Notes: a model not told the origin generated them from the letters alone. A stretch of DNA of 64,000 bases from Cupriavidus phytohabitans (GCF_000426345.1 NZ_AUFE01000016.1:57001-121000); one strand, 5' to 3'; positions 8,847 through 17,293 are shown, counted from the stretch's first letter. Translations and numbers: made by a program.

Positions 8847-9827
8847 ATGCCCGACCTGCCGATTTCCTTCGAAGACATCGCCGCCGCCCACGAGCGTATC
8901 CGCGCCGCGGCCCACCGCACGCCCGTGCTGACTTCCTCGACCGCGGACGCGGCCACCGGCGCGCAGCTGTTCTTCAAGTGCGAAAATTTCCAGCGCATCG
9001 GCGCCTTCAAGTTCCGCGGCGCCTATAACGCCATCGCCCAGTTCACGCCGCAGCAGAAGGCCGGCGGGGTGCTGGCGTTCTCCTCCGGCAACCACGCGCA
9101 GGCAATTGCGCTGTCGGCCCGGCTGCTGGGCGTGCAGGCGGTGATCGTGATGCCGCAGGACGCGCCGGCGATCAAGATCGAGGCCACGCGCGGCTATGGC
9201 GCCGAGGTGGTGCTGTACGACCGCTACACCGAGGACCGCGAGGCCCTGGGCCGGCGCATTGCCGCCGAGCGCGGCATGACGCTGATTCCGCCGTACGACC
9301 ATCCGCACGTGATGGCCGGGCAGGGCACCGCGGCCAAGGAGCTGCTGGAGGAAACCGGCCCGCTGGACGTGCTGGCGGTGTGCCTGGGAGGCGGCGGGCT
9401 GCTCTCGGGCTGTGCCGTGGCGGCGCATGCCATGTCGCCCGGCTGCGCGGTCTACGGCGTCGAGCCCGAAGCCGGCAACGACGGCCAGCGCAGCCTGCGC
9501 AGCGGCGAGATCGTCCGCATCGACACGCCGCGCACTATTGCCGACGGCGCCCAGACTCCCTTCCTCGGCCAGTACACCTTTGCCGTGATCCGCGAACGGG
9601 TGACCGATATTGTGACCGTTTCGGACGCCGAACTGGTCGAGACGATGAAATTCTTCGCTGGCCGCATGAAGATCGTGGTCGAGCCCACCGGCTGCCTGGC
9701 CGCCGCCGCCGTGCTGCACGGCAAGCTCGATGTGCGGGGCAAGCGCGTGGGCATCATCGTCTCCGGCGGCAATGTCGACCTGGGCAGCTTCGCCGGCTTT
9801 CTGCAGGGCCCTCAGGCTGAGCAGTGA
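8847..9827 (+). CDS. PLP-dependent threonine/serine dehydratase-like ammonia-lyase (threo-3-hydroxyaspartate type)
   Basis: A 326-residue fold-type II PLP enzyme of the serine/threonine dehydratase family, without the C-terminal ACT regulatory domain. The PLP lysine is K55 in GAFKFRGAYNA, the phosphate-binding glycine loop is LGGGGLLSG, and SSGNHAQAIALSARLLG is the conserved substrate loop. Length and motifs resemble threo-3-hydroxy-L-aspartate ammonia-lyase or biodegradative threonine dehydratase; I cannot separate these. The ATG at 8847 begins the conserved protein; a longer open frame overlaps araC and is rejected. The 30 bp before the start are built of CCACCG-like triplets, so no Shine-Dalgarno box is apparent. 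Confidence 0.88.
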   Translation: MPDLPISFEDIAAAHERIRAAAHRTPVLTSSTADAATGAQLFFKCENFQRIGAFKFRGAYNAIAQFTPQQKAGGVLAFSSGNHAQAIALSARLLGVQAVIVMPQDAPAIKIEATRGYGAEVVLYDRYTEDREALGRRIAAERGMTLIPPYDHPHVMAGQGTAAKELLEETGPLDVLAVCLGGGGLLSGCAVAAHAMSPGCAVYGVEPEAGNDGQRSLRSGEIVRIDTPRTIADGAQTPFLGQYTFAVIRERVTDIVTVSDAELVETMKFFAGRMKIVVEPTGCLAAAAVLHGKLDVRGKRVGIIVSGGNVDLGSFAGFLQGPQAEQ

Positions 9828-9902
9828 CCGCCTGGCGTTCTCCGGAATCCCTTCGGCAGCCGGCCGTCTAACCTGCAGCGCAACGCCAGAGCAGGACAGA
9901 CC

Positions 9903-11132
9903 ATGACGGCCAGGCAGCACTATGACGTTATCGAGACCGGCGCCGGCAAGCCGGTAAAGATGTGGACCCGCGGCGTCCCCGTGGAAGATGCCGCGCGCCA
10001 GCAGCTGGTCAATACCGCGCAGATGCCGTTTATCTACCGCCACCTGGCGGTGATGCCGGACGTGCACCTCGGCAAGGGTTCGACCATCGGCTCGGTGATC
10101 CCCACCGTGGGCGCGGTGATCCCGGCCGCGGTAGGCGTGGATATCGGCTGCGGCATGATGGCGGTAAAGACCTCGCTGACCGCCTCGGACCTGCCCGACA
10201 ACCTCGGCCCGCTGCGCAGCGCGATCGAGCACGCGGTGCCGCACGGCCGCACCGCGCAGGGCGGGCGCCGCGACGAGGGCGCCTGGGGGTCTGTGCCCAC
10301 GCACGTCGACGCCGCCTGGGCGGGCATGGCAGCGGATTTCCACCGCATTACCGAAAAATACCCGCAACTGGCGCGCACCAACCACCGCAACCACCTGGGC
10401 ACGCTCGGCACCGGCAACCACTTTATCGAGGTCTGCCTGGACGAGTCGCAAGCGGTCTGGTTCATGCTGCACTCCGGCTCGCGCGGGGTGGGCAATGCCA
10501 TCGGCACCACCTTCATCACGCTGGCCCAGCAGGACATGCGGCGCCACCTGGCCAACCTGCCGGATCGCGACCTGGCCTACCTTGTCGAAGGCTCGCAGCA
10601 CTATGAGGACTATGTCTTCGCGGTGTCGTGGGCGCAGGCGTTCGCGCGCCGCAACCGCGAGCTGATGATGGAGGCGGTGCTGGCCGCGGCGCAGCGCGTG
10701 CTGCGCAAGCCGTTCCAGGCACGGCTGGAAGCGGTCAACTGCCACCACAACTATGTGCAGAAGGAACATCACTTCGGCAAGGAAGTGCTGGTGACACGAA
10801 AGGGCGCGGTCAGTGCGCGCGCTGGCGAGCTGGGCATCATCCCCGGCTCGATGGGCGCGCGCTCTTTCATCGTGCGCGGCAAAGGCAATCCGGAATCGTT
10901 CTGCTCATGCAGCCACGGCGCGGGCCGCACCATGAGCCGCACCGAAGCCAAGCGCCGCTTCACCGTGGCCGACCAGAAGCACGCCACCGAAGGGGTGGAA
11001 TGCCGCAAGGACGCCGCGGTGATCGACGAGATCCCGATGGCGTACAAGGACATCGATGCGGTGATGGCGGCGCAGTCGGACCTGGTCGAGGTGGTGCATA
11101 CGCTGCGGCAGGTGGTGTGCGTAAAGGGATAA
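9903..11132 (+). CDS. rtcB: RtcB RNA-splicing ligase
   Basis: A 409-residue RNA ligase joining 2',3'-cyclic phosphate or 3'-phosphate ends to 5'-OH ends with GTP and manganese. Motifs in order: VMPDVHLGKGSTIGSVIPT, VDIGCGM with metal-binding C83, NHFIEVC, LHSGSRGVGN, NCHHNYV, and CSCSHGAGR with the guanylated histidine H338 (E. coli numbering H337). The length fits bacterial RtcB. In many bacteria rtcB sits with rtcA and is controlled by the sigma-54 activator RtcR; neither partner is visible here, so this copy stands alone. A strong terminator follows at 11154. Confidence 0.96.
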   Translation: MTARQHYDVIETGAGKPVKMWTRGVPVEDAARQQLVNTAQMPFIYRHLAVMPDVHLGKGSTIGSVIPTVGAVIPAAVGVDIGCGMMAVKTSLTASDLPDNLGPLRSAIEHAVPHGRTAQGGRRDEGAWGSVPTHVDAAWAGMAADFHRITEKYPQLARTNHRNHLGTLGTGNHFIEVCLDESQAVWFMLHSGSRGVGNAIGTTFITLAQQDMRRHLANLPDRDLAYLVEGSQHYEDYVFAVSWAQAFARRNRELMMEAVLAAAQRVLRKPFQARLEAVNCHHNYVQKEHHFGKEVLVTRKGAVSARAGELGIIPGSMGARSFIVRGKGNPESFCSCSHGAGRTMSRTEAKRRFTVADQKHATEGVECRKDAAVIDEIPMAYKDIDAVMAAQSDLVEVVHTLRQVVCVKG

Positions 11133-11153
11133 GTGCAGGTGATCCTGGATGGG

Positions 11154-11177
11154 CCGGCCGCTATCGCGGCCGGTTTT
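11154..11177 (+). terminator. Rho-independent terminator after rtcB
   Basis: CCGGCCGC and its complement GCGGCCGG form an 8-bp stem around the loop TATC, followed directly by TTTT, 21 bp after the rtcB stop. Confidence 0.85.
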
Positions 11178-11331
11178 CCTGACAGCCGCACGCGGCCAAT
11201 GCCTGCCCGGCAGATTGAGGGCATAGGGACGAACGCGCTCTCACGGGGTCGGCTTGCGCCCGTGCGGCAACGATGAAATGCGGGAAGGTGAGGGGATCTG
11301 GCTGCTGTAGCCCGGCCGGTGCCCCGGGCGG

Positions 11332-12324
11332 TCAGTCGACGAGCAGATTGATCTTTGTCGCGAATTTCTGCCAGCGATCGATGTCGGAGTTCACCAGCTT
11401 CTGGAATTCGGCGGGGGTGCTGGTGGTCGTGGCAAAGCCGAGCTGCGTCAGCGAAGCCTTGATCTCGGGCTTGGCGACGGCCCTGGCGATTTCCGCGTTG
11501 AGCTTTTGCACGATCTCGGGCGGCGTGTTTGCCGGCGCGAGGATGCCGAACCACTGGTCGACGTCATAACCGGCCACGCCCAGCTCGCTCACGGTCGGTA
11601 CGTCCGGCAGGAACGGCGAGCGCGCCTTTGACGTGACGGCCAGCGCGCGCAGCTTGTTGCTCTTCAGGTAGGGGATGGTGTTGGTAAGCGTATTGACGCT
11701 GACATCGGCCTGGTTCCCCAGCACGTCAGCGATGGCGGGGGCGCAACCCTTGTACGGCACATGGAGCATGTCCATCTTCGCCGAGACCTTCAGCAGTTCG
11801 CCAGCCAGGTGTTGCGGCGTGCCGTTGCCGCAGGACGCGTAGCTGGGAGGGGTGCCGCTCTTGCCAGCCGCCATCAGGTCGCTGAAGTTGCGGATCTTCG
11901 AATGCGAGGGCACGGCGATCACCGATGGCACCGAAGCGAAGGTGATTACCGCGCTGAAATCGGACTTTGGATTGAACTGGAGCTTCTTGAAGACACTCGG
12001 GTTGATGGCAAAGCTGCTGTTGACGATCAGCAGCGTGTAGCCGTCGGCCGGGCTCTTGGCGACGAACTCGGCACCGATATTGCCGCTGGCGCCGGGGCGG
12101 TTGTCGACCACCACCGGCTGCCCCAATGATTTGCTGATGTCGGTTCCGATCAGCCGCGCCAGCGAATCGGTCCCTCCTCCGGCCGGGAACGTCACCACCA
12201 TGCGGATGGGCTTCTGCGGGAAGGTACTTGCTATGTTCGCTTCGGCGCGTGCTGGCATGGTTGCCAGGCTGCCTGCGACAAAGAGCAGCGATGCCAGGCT
12301 GCTGACGACGGATAGGGGTCTCAT
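11332..12324 (-). CDS. Bug/TctC-family periplasmic solute receptor
   Basis: A 330-residue periplasmic binding protein of the Bug family (receptor of tripartite tricarboxylate transporters). A signal peptide (LASLLFVAGSLATMPARAEA) is followed by the family start FPQKPIRMVVTFPAGGGTDSLAR and the internal VDNRPGASGNIGAEFVAKS and ADGYTLLIV segments. Bug proteins bind carboxylates such as citrate, phthalates, nicotinate or other small acids. It lies 43 bp downstream of the PhnN-phosphorylase fusion and is probably its operon partner. This makes a pyridine carboxylate an attractive ligand, but that is inference. No membrane subunits are adjacent. Confidence 0.93.
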   Translation of the reverse strand: MRPLSVVSSLASLLFVAGSLATMPARAEANIASTFPQKPIRMVVTFPAGGGTDSLARLIGTDISKSLGQPVVVDNRPGASGNIGAEFVAKSPADGYTLLIVNSSFAINPSVFKKLQFNPKSDFSAVITFASVPSVIAVPSHSKIRNFSDLMAAGKSGTPPSYASCGNGTPQHLAGELLKVSAKMDMLHVPYKGCAPAIADVLGNQADVSVNTLTNTIPYLKSNKLRALAVTSKARSPFLPDVPTVSELGVAGYDVDQWFGILAPANTPPEIVQKLNAEIARAVAKPEIKASLTQLGFATTTSTPAEFQKLVNSDIDRWQKFATKINLLVD

Positions 12325-12367
12325 TGATTTGCCTCGTCGGTTAGGGTGAAGGAAGGGGAAAAGCCAG

Positions 12368-14173
12368 TCAATCGGGATCTATACGCACCGCGTCGCTGTA
12401 CTCGCCGCCGACGCGCGTCAGTGCCGCGGCCGCCTCAAGTGCCGCATCGCAGCCTGCGTGGATACGGTAAAGTGGTTGCCCTTGCGCCACCTTTGCGCCG
12501 ATCGTGCACAGCAGGTCGACCCCTGCACCGGCGTCGCGCGGAGCCCCGGCGGCGCGCGCGACGCCGGAGATCTGCAGTCCTTCGATGGCCCCCACGCGGC
12601 CCTGCGTGGCGGCGCACACCACATGCGTATGCGCTCCCGGCGCCACGGGGTCCGGGCGAACGCCCTGCGCGGCGGCAATGCGATCGAATGCTTGCCTTGC
12701 CTTGCCTTCGTTCAGCAGGGCGGTTGCAATTCGCATGCCTTGGTCGGGCGAACCCACGCGCGGATCGAATGCGATGATTTCTCCGGCAAAGCGCAGTGCT
12801 TTCTCCCGCAGGTCCGCTGGCGCCTGCGGGTCGTTGCCGAGCACCAGCCGGACGTCGCGCACTTCCAGTGCGGGCCCGATGCCGCGGCCGATCGGGCGGC
12901 TGCCGTCCGTGACCAGCGCGCGCACGTGCAGGCCGAGTCCCTTGCCGACGTGCTCGAACATGGCGCCCAGCGTCTCGGCGTCAGTGCGGGTCGCCAGCTT
13001 GGTTTGCGGGCCATAAGGCAGGTCGACGATGACGTGGGTGGCGCCGGCGGTGTATTTCTTTGACAGGATCGATGCAACGGACCAGCGGCGGGAATCCAGG
13101 CGCAGCGGCCGCGTGATCGCGTTCATCACATCGTCGACCACGGAATGGTTCAGGCGGCCGTTCCACGCGATGCAGGCACGCGCCTGGCCCACGCAGCGGC
13201 GCACGTCCTCGTGCGCCAGGTCGACGCGCGCGACGGTCTCCATGGCGTCGGCCGTGCCGGCGGCGGAGGTGATGGCACGCGACGATGTCTTGGGCATAGC
13301 CAGCCCGTACGCCGCGACAATCGGCACCACGATCAGCGTGATGCGGCTGCCGGGCACGCCCCCGATGGAGTGCTTGTCGACGACGACCGGCTCGTCCCAG
13401 TCGATGCGGGGCGTAAATGCCGTACGCGCACGTGCCAGTGCCACGACTTCGTCGTCGGTCAGCGTGCGGGTGGCGGCAACCAGGAACTCGGTCAGTTCTG
13501 CCTCGGTGTACCGTCCGGCAATGGCATCCTGCAGTATGCCAACGTAGGCAGCTTCGTCGAGCGGCTCGCCGCGCAGCTTCGCCATCAGGTTGGTGCGGCT
13601 TGCCGGAGACCCGTTGCCGGTTGCCTGGGTGCCATGCCGCAGCGCTTCCACAAAGCGCGCCATGCCCACCTCGAGTGTGCTGTCATTCGACACCGTGATG
13701 CATCGGACATCCGGCGGCACCTCTGCGCCGGTCCGCGCCACGCGCCGGGCAACCTGGTCGCCCGATTCACGGCCGCGCGCGGCAATGCGCCGGGCCAGCA
13801 CATCATGCGGCGCCGTCACCAGGACCACCACGAAGCGCGGCAATCGTCCGGCGAGTTCTGCGATGACGGCACGCGAGCCATTGGCGACGACGTTGCGCCC
13901 GCGTTCCAGCTCCGCCATCAGGGACTGGGGCAATCCGTAGCGCAGATCGTGCGCATCCCAGGTGACCAGGAACTCGCCGCCGCGCTGGCGCCGTGCGAAC
14001 TCGATCTCCGAGACACCCTCGTGCGCTTCGCCGACGGAGCCATCGGGTCGGGTGATGACGCGTCGCGCAAATACATAGCTGTCATCAAGCGCTGCACGCG
14101 CACCGTCCATCAGCGAATCCTTGCCCGCGCCGCTGGGTCCTACAACAAAGAAGAATGTGCCGGTCGTGTCCAT
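12368..14173 (-). CDS. Fusion of PhnN (ribose 1,5-bisphosphokinase) and AMP/thymidine-phosphorylase-like domain
   Basis: A 601-residue two-domain enzyme. Residues 1-185 form a PhnN/guanylate-kinase-like domain with the P-loop GPSGAGKDS (12-20), expected to phosphorylate ribose 1,5-bisphosphate to PRPP. From about residue 195 a type-2 thymidine/AMP phosphorylase domain follows: KHSIGGVPG at 267-275, [15 protein letters not shown] at 295-309, then [19 protein letters not shown]. Type-2 enzymes such as archaeal AMP phosphorylase cleave nucleoside monophosphates with phosphate to base and ribose 1,5-bisphosphate, the substrate of PhnN. The N-terminal domain usual in type-2 enzymes (about 85 residues) is missing, with PhnN in its place. 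The promoter at 14207-14234 is flanked by two MarR-type operators; AAGG of the ribosome site lies inside one of them. Confidence 0.88.
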   Translation of the reverse strand: MDTTGTFFFVVGPSGAGKDSLMDGARAALDDSYVFARRVITRPDGSVGEAHEGVSEIEFARRQRGGEFLVTWDAHDLRYGLPQSLMAELERGRNVVANGSRAVIAELAGRLPRFVVVLVTAPHDVLARRIAARGRESGDQVARRVARTGAEVPPDVRCITVSNDSTLEVGMARFVEALRHGTQATGNGSPASRTNLMAKLRGEPLDEAAYVGILQDAIAGRYTEAELTEFLVAATRTLTDDEVVALARARTAFTPRIDWDEPVVVDKHSIGGVPGSRITLIVVPIVAAYGLAMPKTSSRAITSAAGTADAMETVARVDLAHEDVRRCVGQARACIAWNGRLNHSVVDDVMNAITRPLRLDSRRWSVASILSKKYTAGATHVIVDLPYGPQTKLATRTDAETLGAMFEHVGKGLGLHVRALVTDGSRPIGRGIGPALEVRDVRLVLGNDPQAPADLREKALRFAGEIIAFDPRVGSPDQGMRIATALLNEGKARQAFDRIAAAQGVRPDPVAPGAHTHVVCAATQGRVGAIEGLQISGVARAAGAPRDAGAGVDLLCTIGAKVAQGQPLYRIHAGCDAALEAAAALTRVGGEYSDAVRIDPD

Positions 14174-14183
14174 GACAAATACC

Positions 14184-14195
14184 TTAGATGTCGAA
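14184..14195. promoter_or_regulatory. Putative MarR operator A (downstream of fusion-gene promoter)
   Basis: TTAGATGTCGAA fits the palindrome TTnGAnnTCnAA found four times in this region. It lies 10 bp before the fusion start codon, between the predicted transcription start and the ATG. Confidence 0.72.
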
Positions 14196-14206
14196 GTTAT
14201 GTGGCA

Positions 14207-14234
14207 ATGCTAGCACCGGCAAAGGGGGTGTCAA
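14207..14234 (-). promoter_or_regulatory. Sigma-70 promoter of the PhnN-phosphorylase gene
   Basis: Read on the minus strand: TTGACA (14234-14229), a 16-bp spacer and TAGCAT (14212-14207). The predicted start near 14200 gives a leader of about 27 bases. Operators A and B flank it on either side. Confidence 0.7.
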
Positions 14235-14240
14235 GATAAG

Positions 14241-14252
14241 TTCGATGTCTAA
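14241..14252. promoter_or_regulatory. Putative MarR operator B (upstream of fusion-gene promoter)
   Basis: TTCGATGTCTAA is the inverted counterpart of operator A; their extended flanks (ATTACCTTAGA in both when read outward) also match. Its centre is 57 bp from that of operator A, and it lies seven bases upstream of the -35 element. Confidence 0.72.
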
Positions 14253-14525
14253 GGTAATGCAAACAACGGGCCAGTTCCCGCAAAACCAGTGTGTACGCGG
14301 GATTCGCGTTCTCGTAGGGGAAAACACGGGTAAGCGGCGTGCGCGCTCGCGGTGCTTCATGCATTGGTTGCGCGCATCGTGCACTGATGGAGTGAGCGCT
14401 ACATGGGAGGAGGTGGCGCCGGCGTGCGGCGTCGCCGTGTGCACGCCGGAGGCGCTATCATGTGCGTTGTCGCCGGCACTGCTCGCCTGGGGCTGCAGGC
14501 ATACGTTTTACTTTCCGTCACGATT

Positions 14526-15071
14526 ATGGCCACAAAGAAGCCGGATGCTCCGGTCAACATCACGCCACCGGATGAAGCCGATGAAGAGCGGCTTGCCCAC
14601 CTGGTGAAGGACGCCGCGCGCGCCTATATCCGCGCGCTGCAGCTGCGGCTGGCGGAACACTCGGTGTCATACGGCCACTGGACCATCCTGCGCATCCTGT
14701 GGCGCCATGACGGCCTGTCGCAGCGCGAGCTGAGCGAGCGGGCCGGCGTGACCGAGCCGACCACGTTTGCGGCAGTCAAGGCGCTGGAAGCGCTGGGCTA
14801 TGTCGAGCGCACGCATCTTCCCGGCAACAAGAAGAAGGTGCATGTGTTCCTCAGCAAGACCGGGCGTGCGCTGCGCCGCAAGCTCGAGCCGCTGGCGACC
14901 GAAGTGAACGAACTCAGCGTGGAAGGGCTGAGCGAAACAGATGTGCTGACCACGCGCCGCGTGCTGATCACGATCGCCAAGCGGCTGGTCGCCGACGAAG
15001 TCGCCTCTGCCGAGCATGGCCGGCGGGTTCCGTCCACGCAGGAGGTGGGGCGGTTGCTCTCCGACCTGTAG
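14526..15071 (+). CDS. MarR-family transcriptional regulator
   Basis: A 181-residue winged-helix regulator. The MarR domain runs from about residue 25 (YIRALQLRLAEHSVSYGHWTILR) through the recognition region LSQRELSERAGVTEPTTFAAVKALEALGYVER and the wing ending KKKVHVFLSKTGRAL. The start at 14526 begins the family-like protein but has no ribosome site. An in-frame ATG at 14460 with GGAGG upstream would add 22 unusual residues and is possible. The gene lies between two promoters that share the same operator pairs (fusion gene at 14173, nadC at 16016), so it is the natural candidate repressor of both. MarR proteins NicR and BpsR control nicotinate degradation elsewhere, which makes a pyridine ligand plausible. 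Confidence 0.9.
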   Translation: MATKKPDAPVNITPPDEADEERLAHLVKDAARAYIRALQLRLAEHSVSYGHWTILRILWRHDGLSQRELSERAGVTEPTTFAAVKALEALGYVERTHLPGNKKKVHVFLSKTGRALRRKLEPLATEVNELSVEGLSETDVLTTRRVLITIAKRLVADEVASAEHGRRVPSTQEVGRLLSDL

Positions 15072-15085
15072 CGGCTGCGCAAACG

Positions 15086-15117
15086 AAAAGGCCCTCGCCG
15101 GGCGAGACCGGCGAGGG
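15086..15117 (-). terminator. Terminator between convergent marR-type gene and nadC
   Basis: A perfect 10-bp stem CCCTCGCCGG/CCGGCGAGGG with a six-base loop. On the minus strand it is followed by CCTTTTCG, so it should end the nadC transcript; it may also stop the convergent regulator transcript. Confidence 0.75.
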
Positions 15118-15182
15118 TGAATGCCTCGGGTAGAAGGCGTGAATCGCTATGGATCGCTATAGAGAGACTGGCCTGGCAGGTG

Positions 15183-16016
15183 TCAGGCTTCGTCGAGCCC
15201 GATATCGACCGCCGGGGCAGACTGGGTAATCTTGCTTGTGGAGATGTAGTCCACGCCCGTTTCCGCCACCGGCCGGATCGTCTCCAGGCGGATGCCGCCC
15301 GACGCCTCGACCTTGGTCCGGCCATTGACGATCTGTACGGCTTCCTTCATGTCAGGCACCGACATGTTGTCCAGCATGATCACGTCGACACCGGCTGCCA
15401 GTGCCTCGTGTACCTGCTCCAGCCGGTCGCATTCCACTTCCAGCTTGGTCAGCACCGGCAGCTTGCGGCGCACGCGTTCCACCGCGGCTGCGATGCTGCC
15501 GCACACGGCGATGTGGTTGTCCTTGATCATCACGCCGTTGTCCAGGCTCAGCCGGTGGTTCAGGCCACCTCCGCAGGTCACGGCATGTTTTTCCAGTGCG
15601 CGCAGCCCGGGCGTGGTCTTGCGGCTGTCGATCAGGCGCGCCTTGGTATGCGCAATGGCCTGGGCATAGGTGGCCGTGTGGTTGGCGATGCCGCACAACC
15701 GCTGCATGATGTTCAGCGCGGTGCGCTCGGCGGTCAGCACGCTGCGTGCATTGCCGCTCACGTTCAGCAGCACCGCGCCTTTGCCGACCTTGTCACCGTC
15801 CGCGACGCGCACATCGACTGTCAGCGTGGGGTCGTAGCGCGCGAAGATGCGGGCCGCCACGTCGATGCCGGCAATGATCATCGGCTCGCGGGCGTTCATG
15901 CAGAAGGTACCGGTCTCGCCCGGCTCGATCATGGTGTGGACAGTCAAGTCGCAGATGCCGATGTCTTCGGTCAGCCAGAGGTCGATCAGCTTGTCGGTGG
16001 CAAAGAGGTCGTACAT
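15183..16016 (-). CDS. nadC: Nicotinate-nucleotide pyrophosphorylase (quinolinate phosphoribosyltransferase)
   Basis: A 277-residue enzyme converting quinolinate and PRPP to nicotinate mononucleotide, CO2 and pyrophosphate. Conserved elements: ERTALN at 97-102, SRKTTPGLR at 131-139, CGGGLNHR at 148-155 and KDNHI at 165-169, with the basic residues that hold quinolinate and PRPP all present. The length is normal. No nadA or nadB is adjacent; the housekeeping NAD genes of these bacteria normally sit together, so this is probably a second, dedicated copy. Its promoter and paired operators are nearly identical to those of the PhnN-phosphorylase gene, implying joint control and a linked function. 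Confidence 0.93.
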   Translation of the reverse strand: MYDLFATDKLIDLWLTEDIGICDLTVHTMIEPGETGTFCMNAREPMIIAGIDVAARIFARYDPTLTVDVRVADGDKVGKGAVLLNVSGNARSVLTAERTALNIMQRLCGIANHTATYAQAIAHTKARLIDSRKTTPGLRALEKHAVTCGGGLNHRLSLDNGVMIKDNHIAVCGSIAAAVERVRRKLPVLTKLEVECDRLEQVHEALAAGVDVIMLDNMSVPDMKEAVQIVNGRTKVEASGGIRLETIRPVAETGVDYISTSKITQSAPAVDIGLDEA

Positions 16017-16056
16017 GTAAGGGCTCCTGAGCGGTGGTTGCGGTACCTCAATAATC

Positions 16057-16068
16057 TTAGAGATCGAA
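16057..16068. promoter_or_regulatory. Putative MarR operator C (downstream of nadC promoter)
   Basis: TTAGAGATCGAA fits TTnGAnnTCnAA. It occupies the same place relative to the nadC promoter as operator A does at the fusion gene. Confidence 0.7.
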
Positions 16069-16080
16069 GTTCATAGCGTA

Positions 16081-16108
16081 ATACTAGCGCCTCGCCGCTT
16101 CGTGTCAA
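16081..16108 (-). promoter_or_regulatory. Sigma-70 promoter of nadC
   Basis: On the minus strand: TTGACA (16108-16103), a 16-bp spacer and TAGTAT (16086-16081). The -35 element, spacer length and operator placement copy those of the fusion-gene promoter. Confidence 0.7.
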
Positions 16109-16114
16109 GAAATA

Positions 16115-16126
16115 TTCGACATCTAA
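16115..16126. promoter_or_regulatory. Putative MarR operator D (upstream of nadC promoter)
   Basis: TTCGACATCTAA fits the shared palindrome and is inverted relative to operator C, with centres 58 bp apart. Confidence 0.7.
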
Positions 16127-16194
16127 GATAATGCCAGCAACGTGCTGGCAGGAACCAAGGCCTGCTCGGCGCTGCGGCGCGCCGTCGGGGCGCG

Positions 16195-16980
16195 CTAGCG
16201 CCCGAACTGCCCCAGCACCGTTTCGATCGACTCCAGCCCGGCCTCGATCATGTGTTGCATGTAGGTGCCCATCTGCGGCATCACCAGCATCAGCACCAGG
16301 AAACCCCCCGACAGCGTCACCGGGAAGCCCACCGCGAAGATCGACAGCTGCGGCGAGGCGCGGTTCAGGATGCCCATGGCCAGGTTCAGCGTCAGCAGCG
16401 CGGCGATCATCGGCAGTGCCAGCAGCAGCCCCGATGCGAACACCATGCCGCCGGCGCGCGCCACCGCCATGGCACCACCCGCCGACAACGGCGTTCCTCC
16501 GATCGGCAATCCGTTGAAGCTGTCGACCAGCGCGCCCAGCATCATCAGGTGGCCGTCCAGCGCCAGGAACAGCAGCACCGCGATGATATTGAGGAAACGC
16601 GACAGCACCATGGTCTGGCCACCAGCCGCACGGTCGAAGAAGGAGGCGAACGACAGGCCCATCTGCAGGCCGATGATTTCGCCTGCCTGCTGCACGGTGG
16701 CGAAGACCAGCCGCATGACAAAGCCGGTGGCCAGGCCGATGCCGACCTCGTTGAGGATGATCAGCAGCCCGTCGAAGGAGTACACCGGCGCCGCCGGCAG
16801 CTGCGCGATGGTGGGCGACACCACCATCGCGATCATCGCCGACAGCGCGATCTTGGCGCGCCGCGGGATGGTCGATTCACCGAACAGCGGCGCGGTGCCG
16901 ATCAGCGCCAGGATGCGGAAGAACGGCCACAGGAATGCCGCGAGCCAGCCGTAGAGCTGGGCTGAAGTGAATTCGACCAC
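16195..16980 (-). CDS. fliR: Flagellar export apparatus protein FliR
   Basis: A 261-residue integral membrane protein of the flagellar type III export gate, which together with FliP and FliQ forms the channel through which rod, hook and filament subunits pass. The N-terminus (FTSAQLYGWLAAFLWPFFRI), ALIGTAPLFGESTIPRRAKIAL and the long hydrophobic helices are typical. It is the last gene of the fliLMNOPQR cluster on the minus strand, 43 bp after fliQ. Its stop lies only 69 bp from the outer operator of the nadC promoter, so read-through into nadC is conceivable. Confidence 0.96.
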   Translation of the reverse strand: MVEFTSAQLYGWLAAFLWPFFRILALIGTAPLFGESTIPRRAKIALSAMIAMVVSPTIAQLPAAPVYSFDGLLIILNEVGIGLATGFVMRLVFATVQQAGEIIGLQMGLSFASFFDRAAGGQTMVLSRFLNIIAVLLFLALDGHLMMLGALVDSFNGLPIGGTPLSAGGAMAVARAGGMVFASGLLLALPMIAALLTLNLAMGILNRASPQLSIFAVGFPVTLSGGFLVLMLVMPQMGTYMQHMIEAGLESIETVLGQFGR

Positions 16981-17023
16981 GGCAGTCTGCCGGCAGGCGG
17001 AAAGCGGAAAGGAGGGGAGAGCG

Positions 17024-17293
17024 TCAGTGCGCCAGCGCGGGAATGCTCTGGAACACCTCGCGCATATAGTCGACCATGGTGTTGATCATCCATGGGCCGG
17101 CCAGCACCATGGTGGCAAACAGCGCGATCAGCTTGGGGATGAAGGTCAGCGTCATCTCGTTGATCTGCGTCGCGGCCTGGAACAGGCTCACCACCAGGCC
17201 GGCCGCGAGCGCCACCAGCAGCAGCGGCGCGGCCAGCAGCAGGGTCATCTTCATCGCCTGGGTGGCGATGGTCATTACGGTTTCCGGGGTCAT
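17024..17293 (-). CDS. fliQ: Flagellar export apparatus protein FliQ
   Basis: An 89-residue protein with two membrane helices, part of the FliPQR export gate. It begins MTPETVMTIATQAMKMTLLL and contains LVALAAGLVVSLFQAATQINEMTLTF, the family hallmark. The length is exactly that expected. It sits between fliP (46 bp upstream) and fliR (43 bp downstream). Confidence 0.97.
   Translation of the reverse strand: MTPETVMTIATQAMKMTLLLAAPLLLVALAAGLVVSLFQAATQINEMTLTFIPKLIALFATMVLAGPWMINTMVDYMREVFQSIPALAH

Noticed and set aside
8724..10772. 682-codon antisense frame across the ammonia-lyase and rtcB
   Set aside because: Both real genes on the opposite strand are clear family members; the antisense product is low-complexity shadow.
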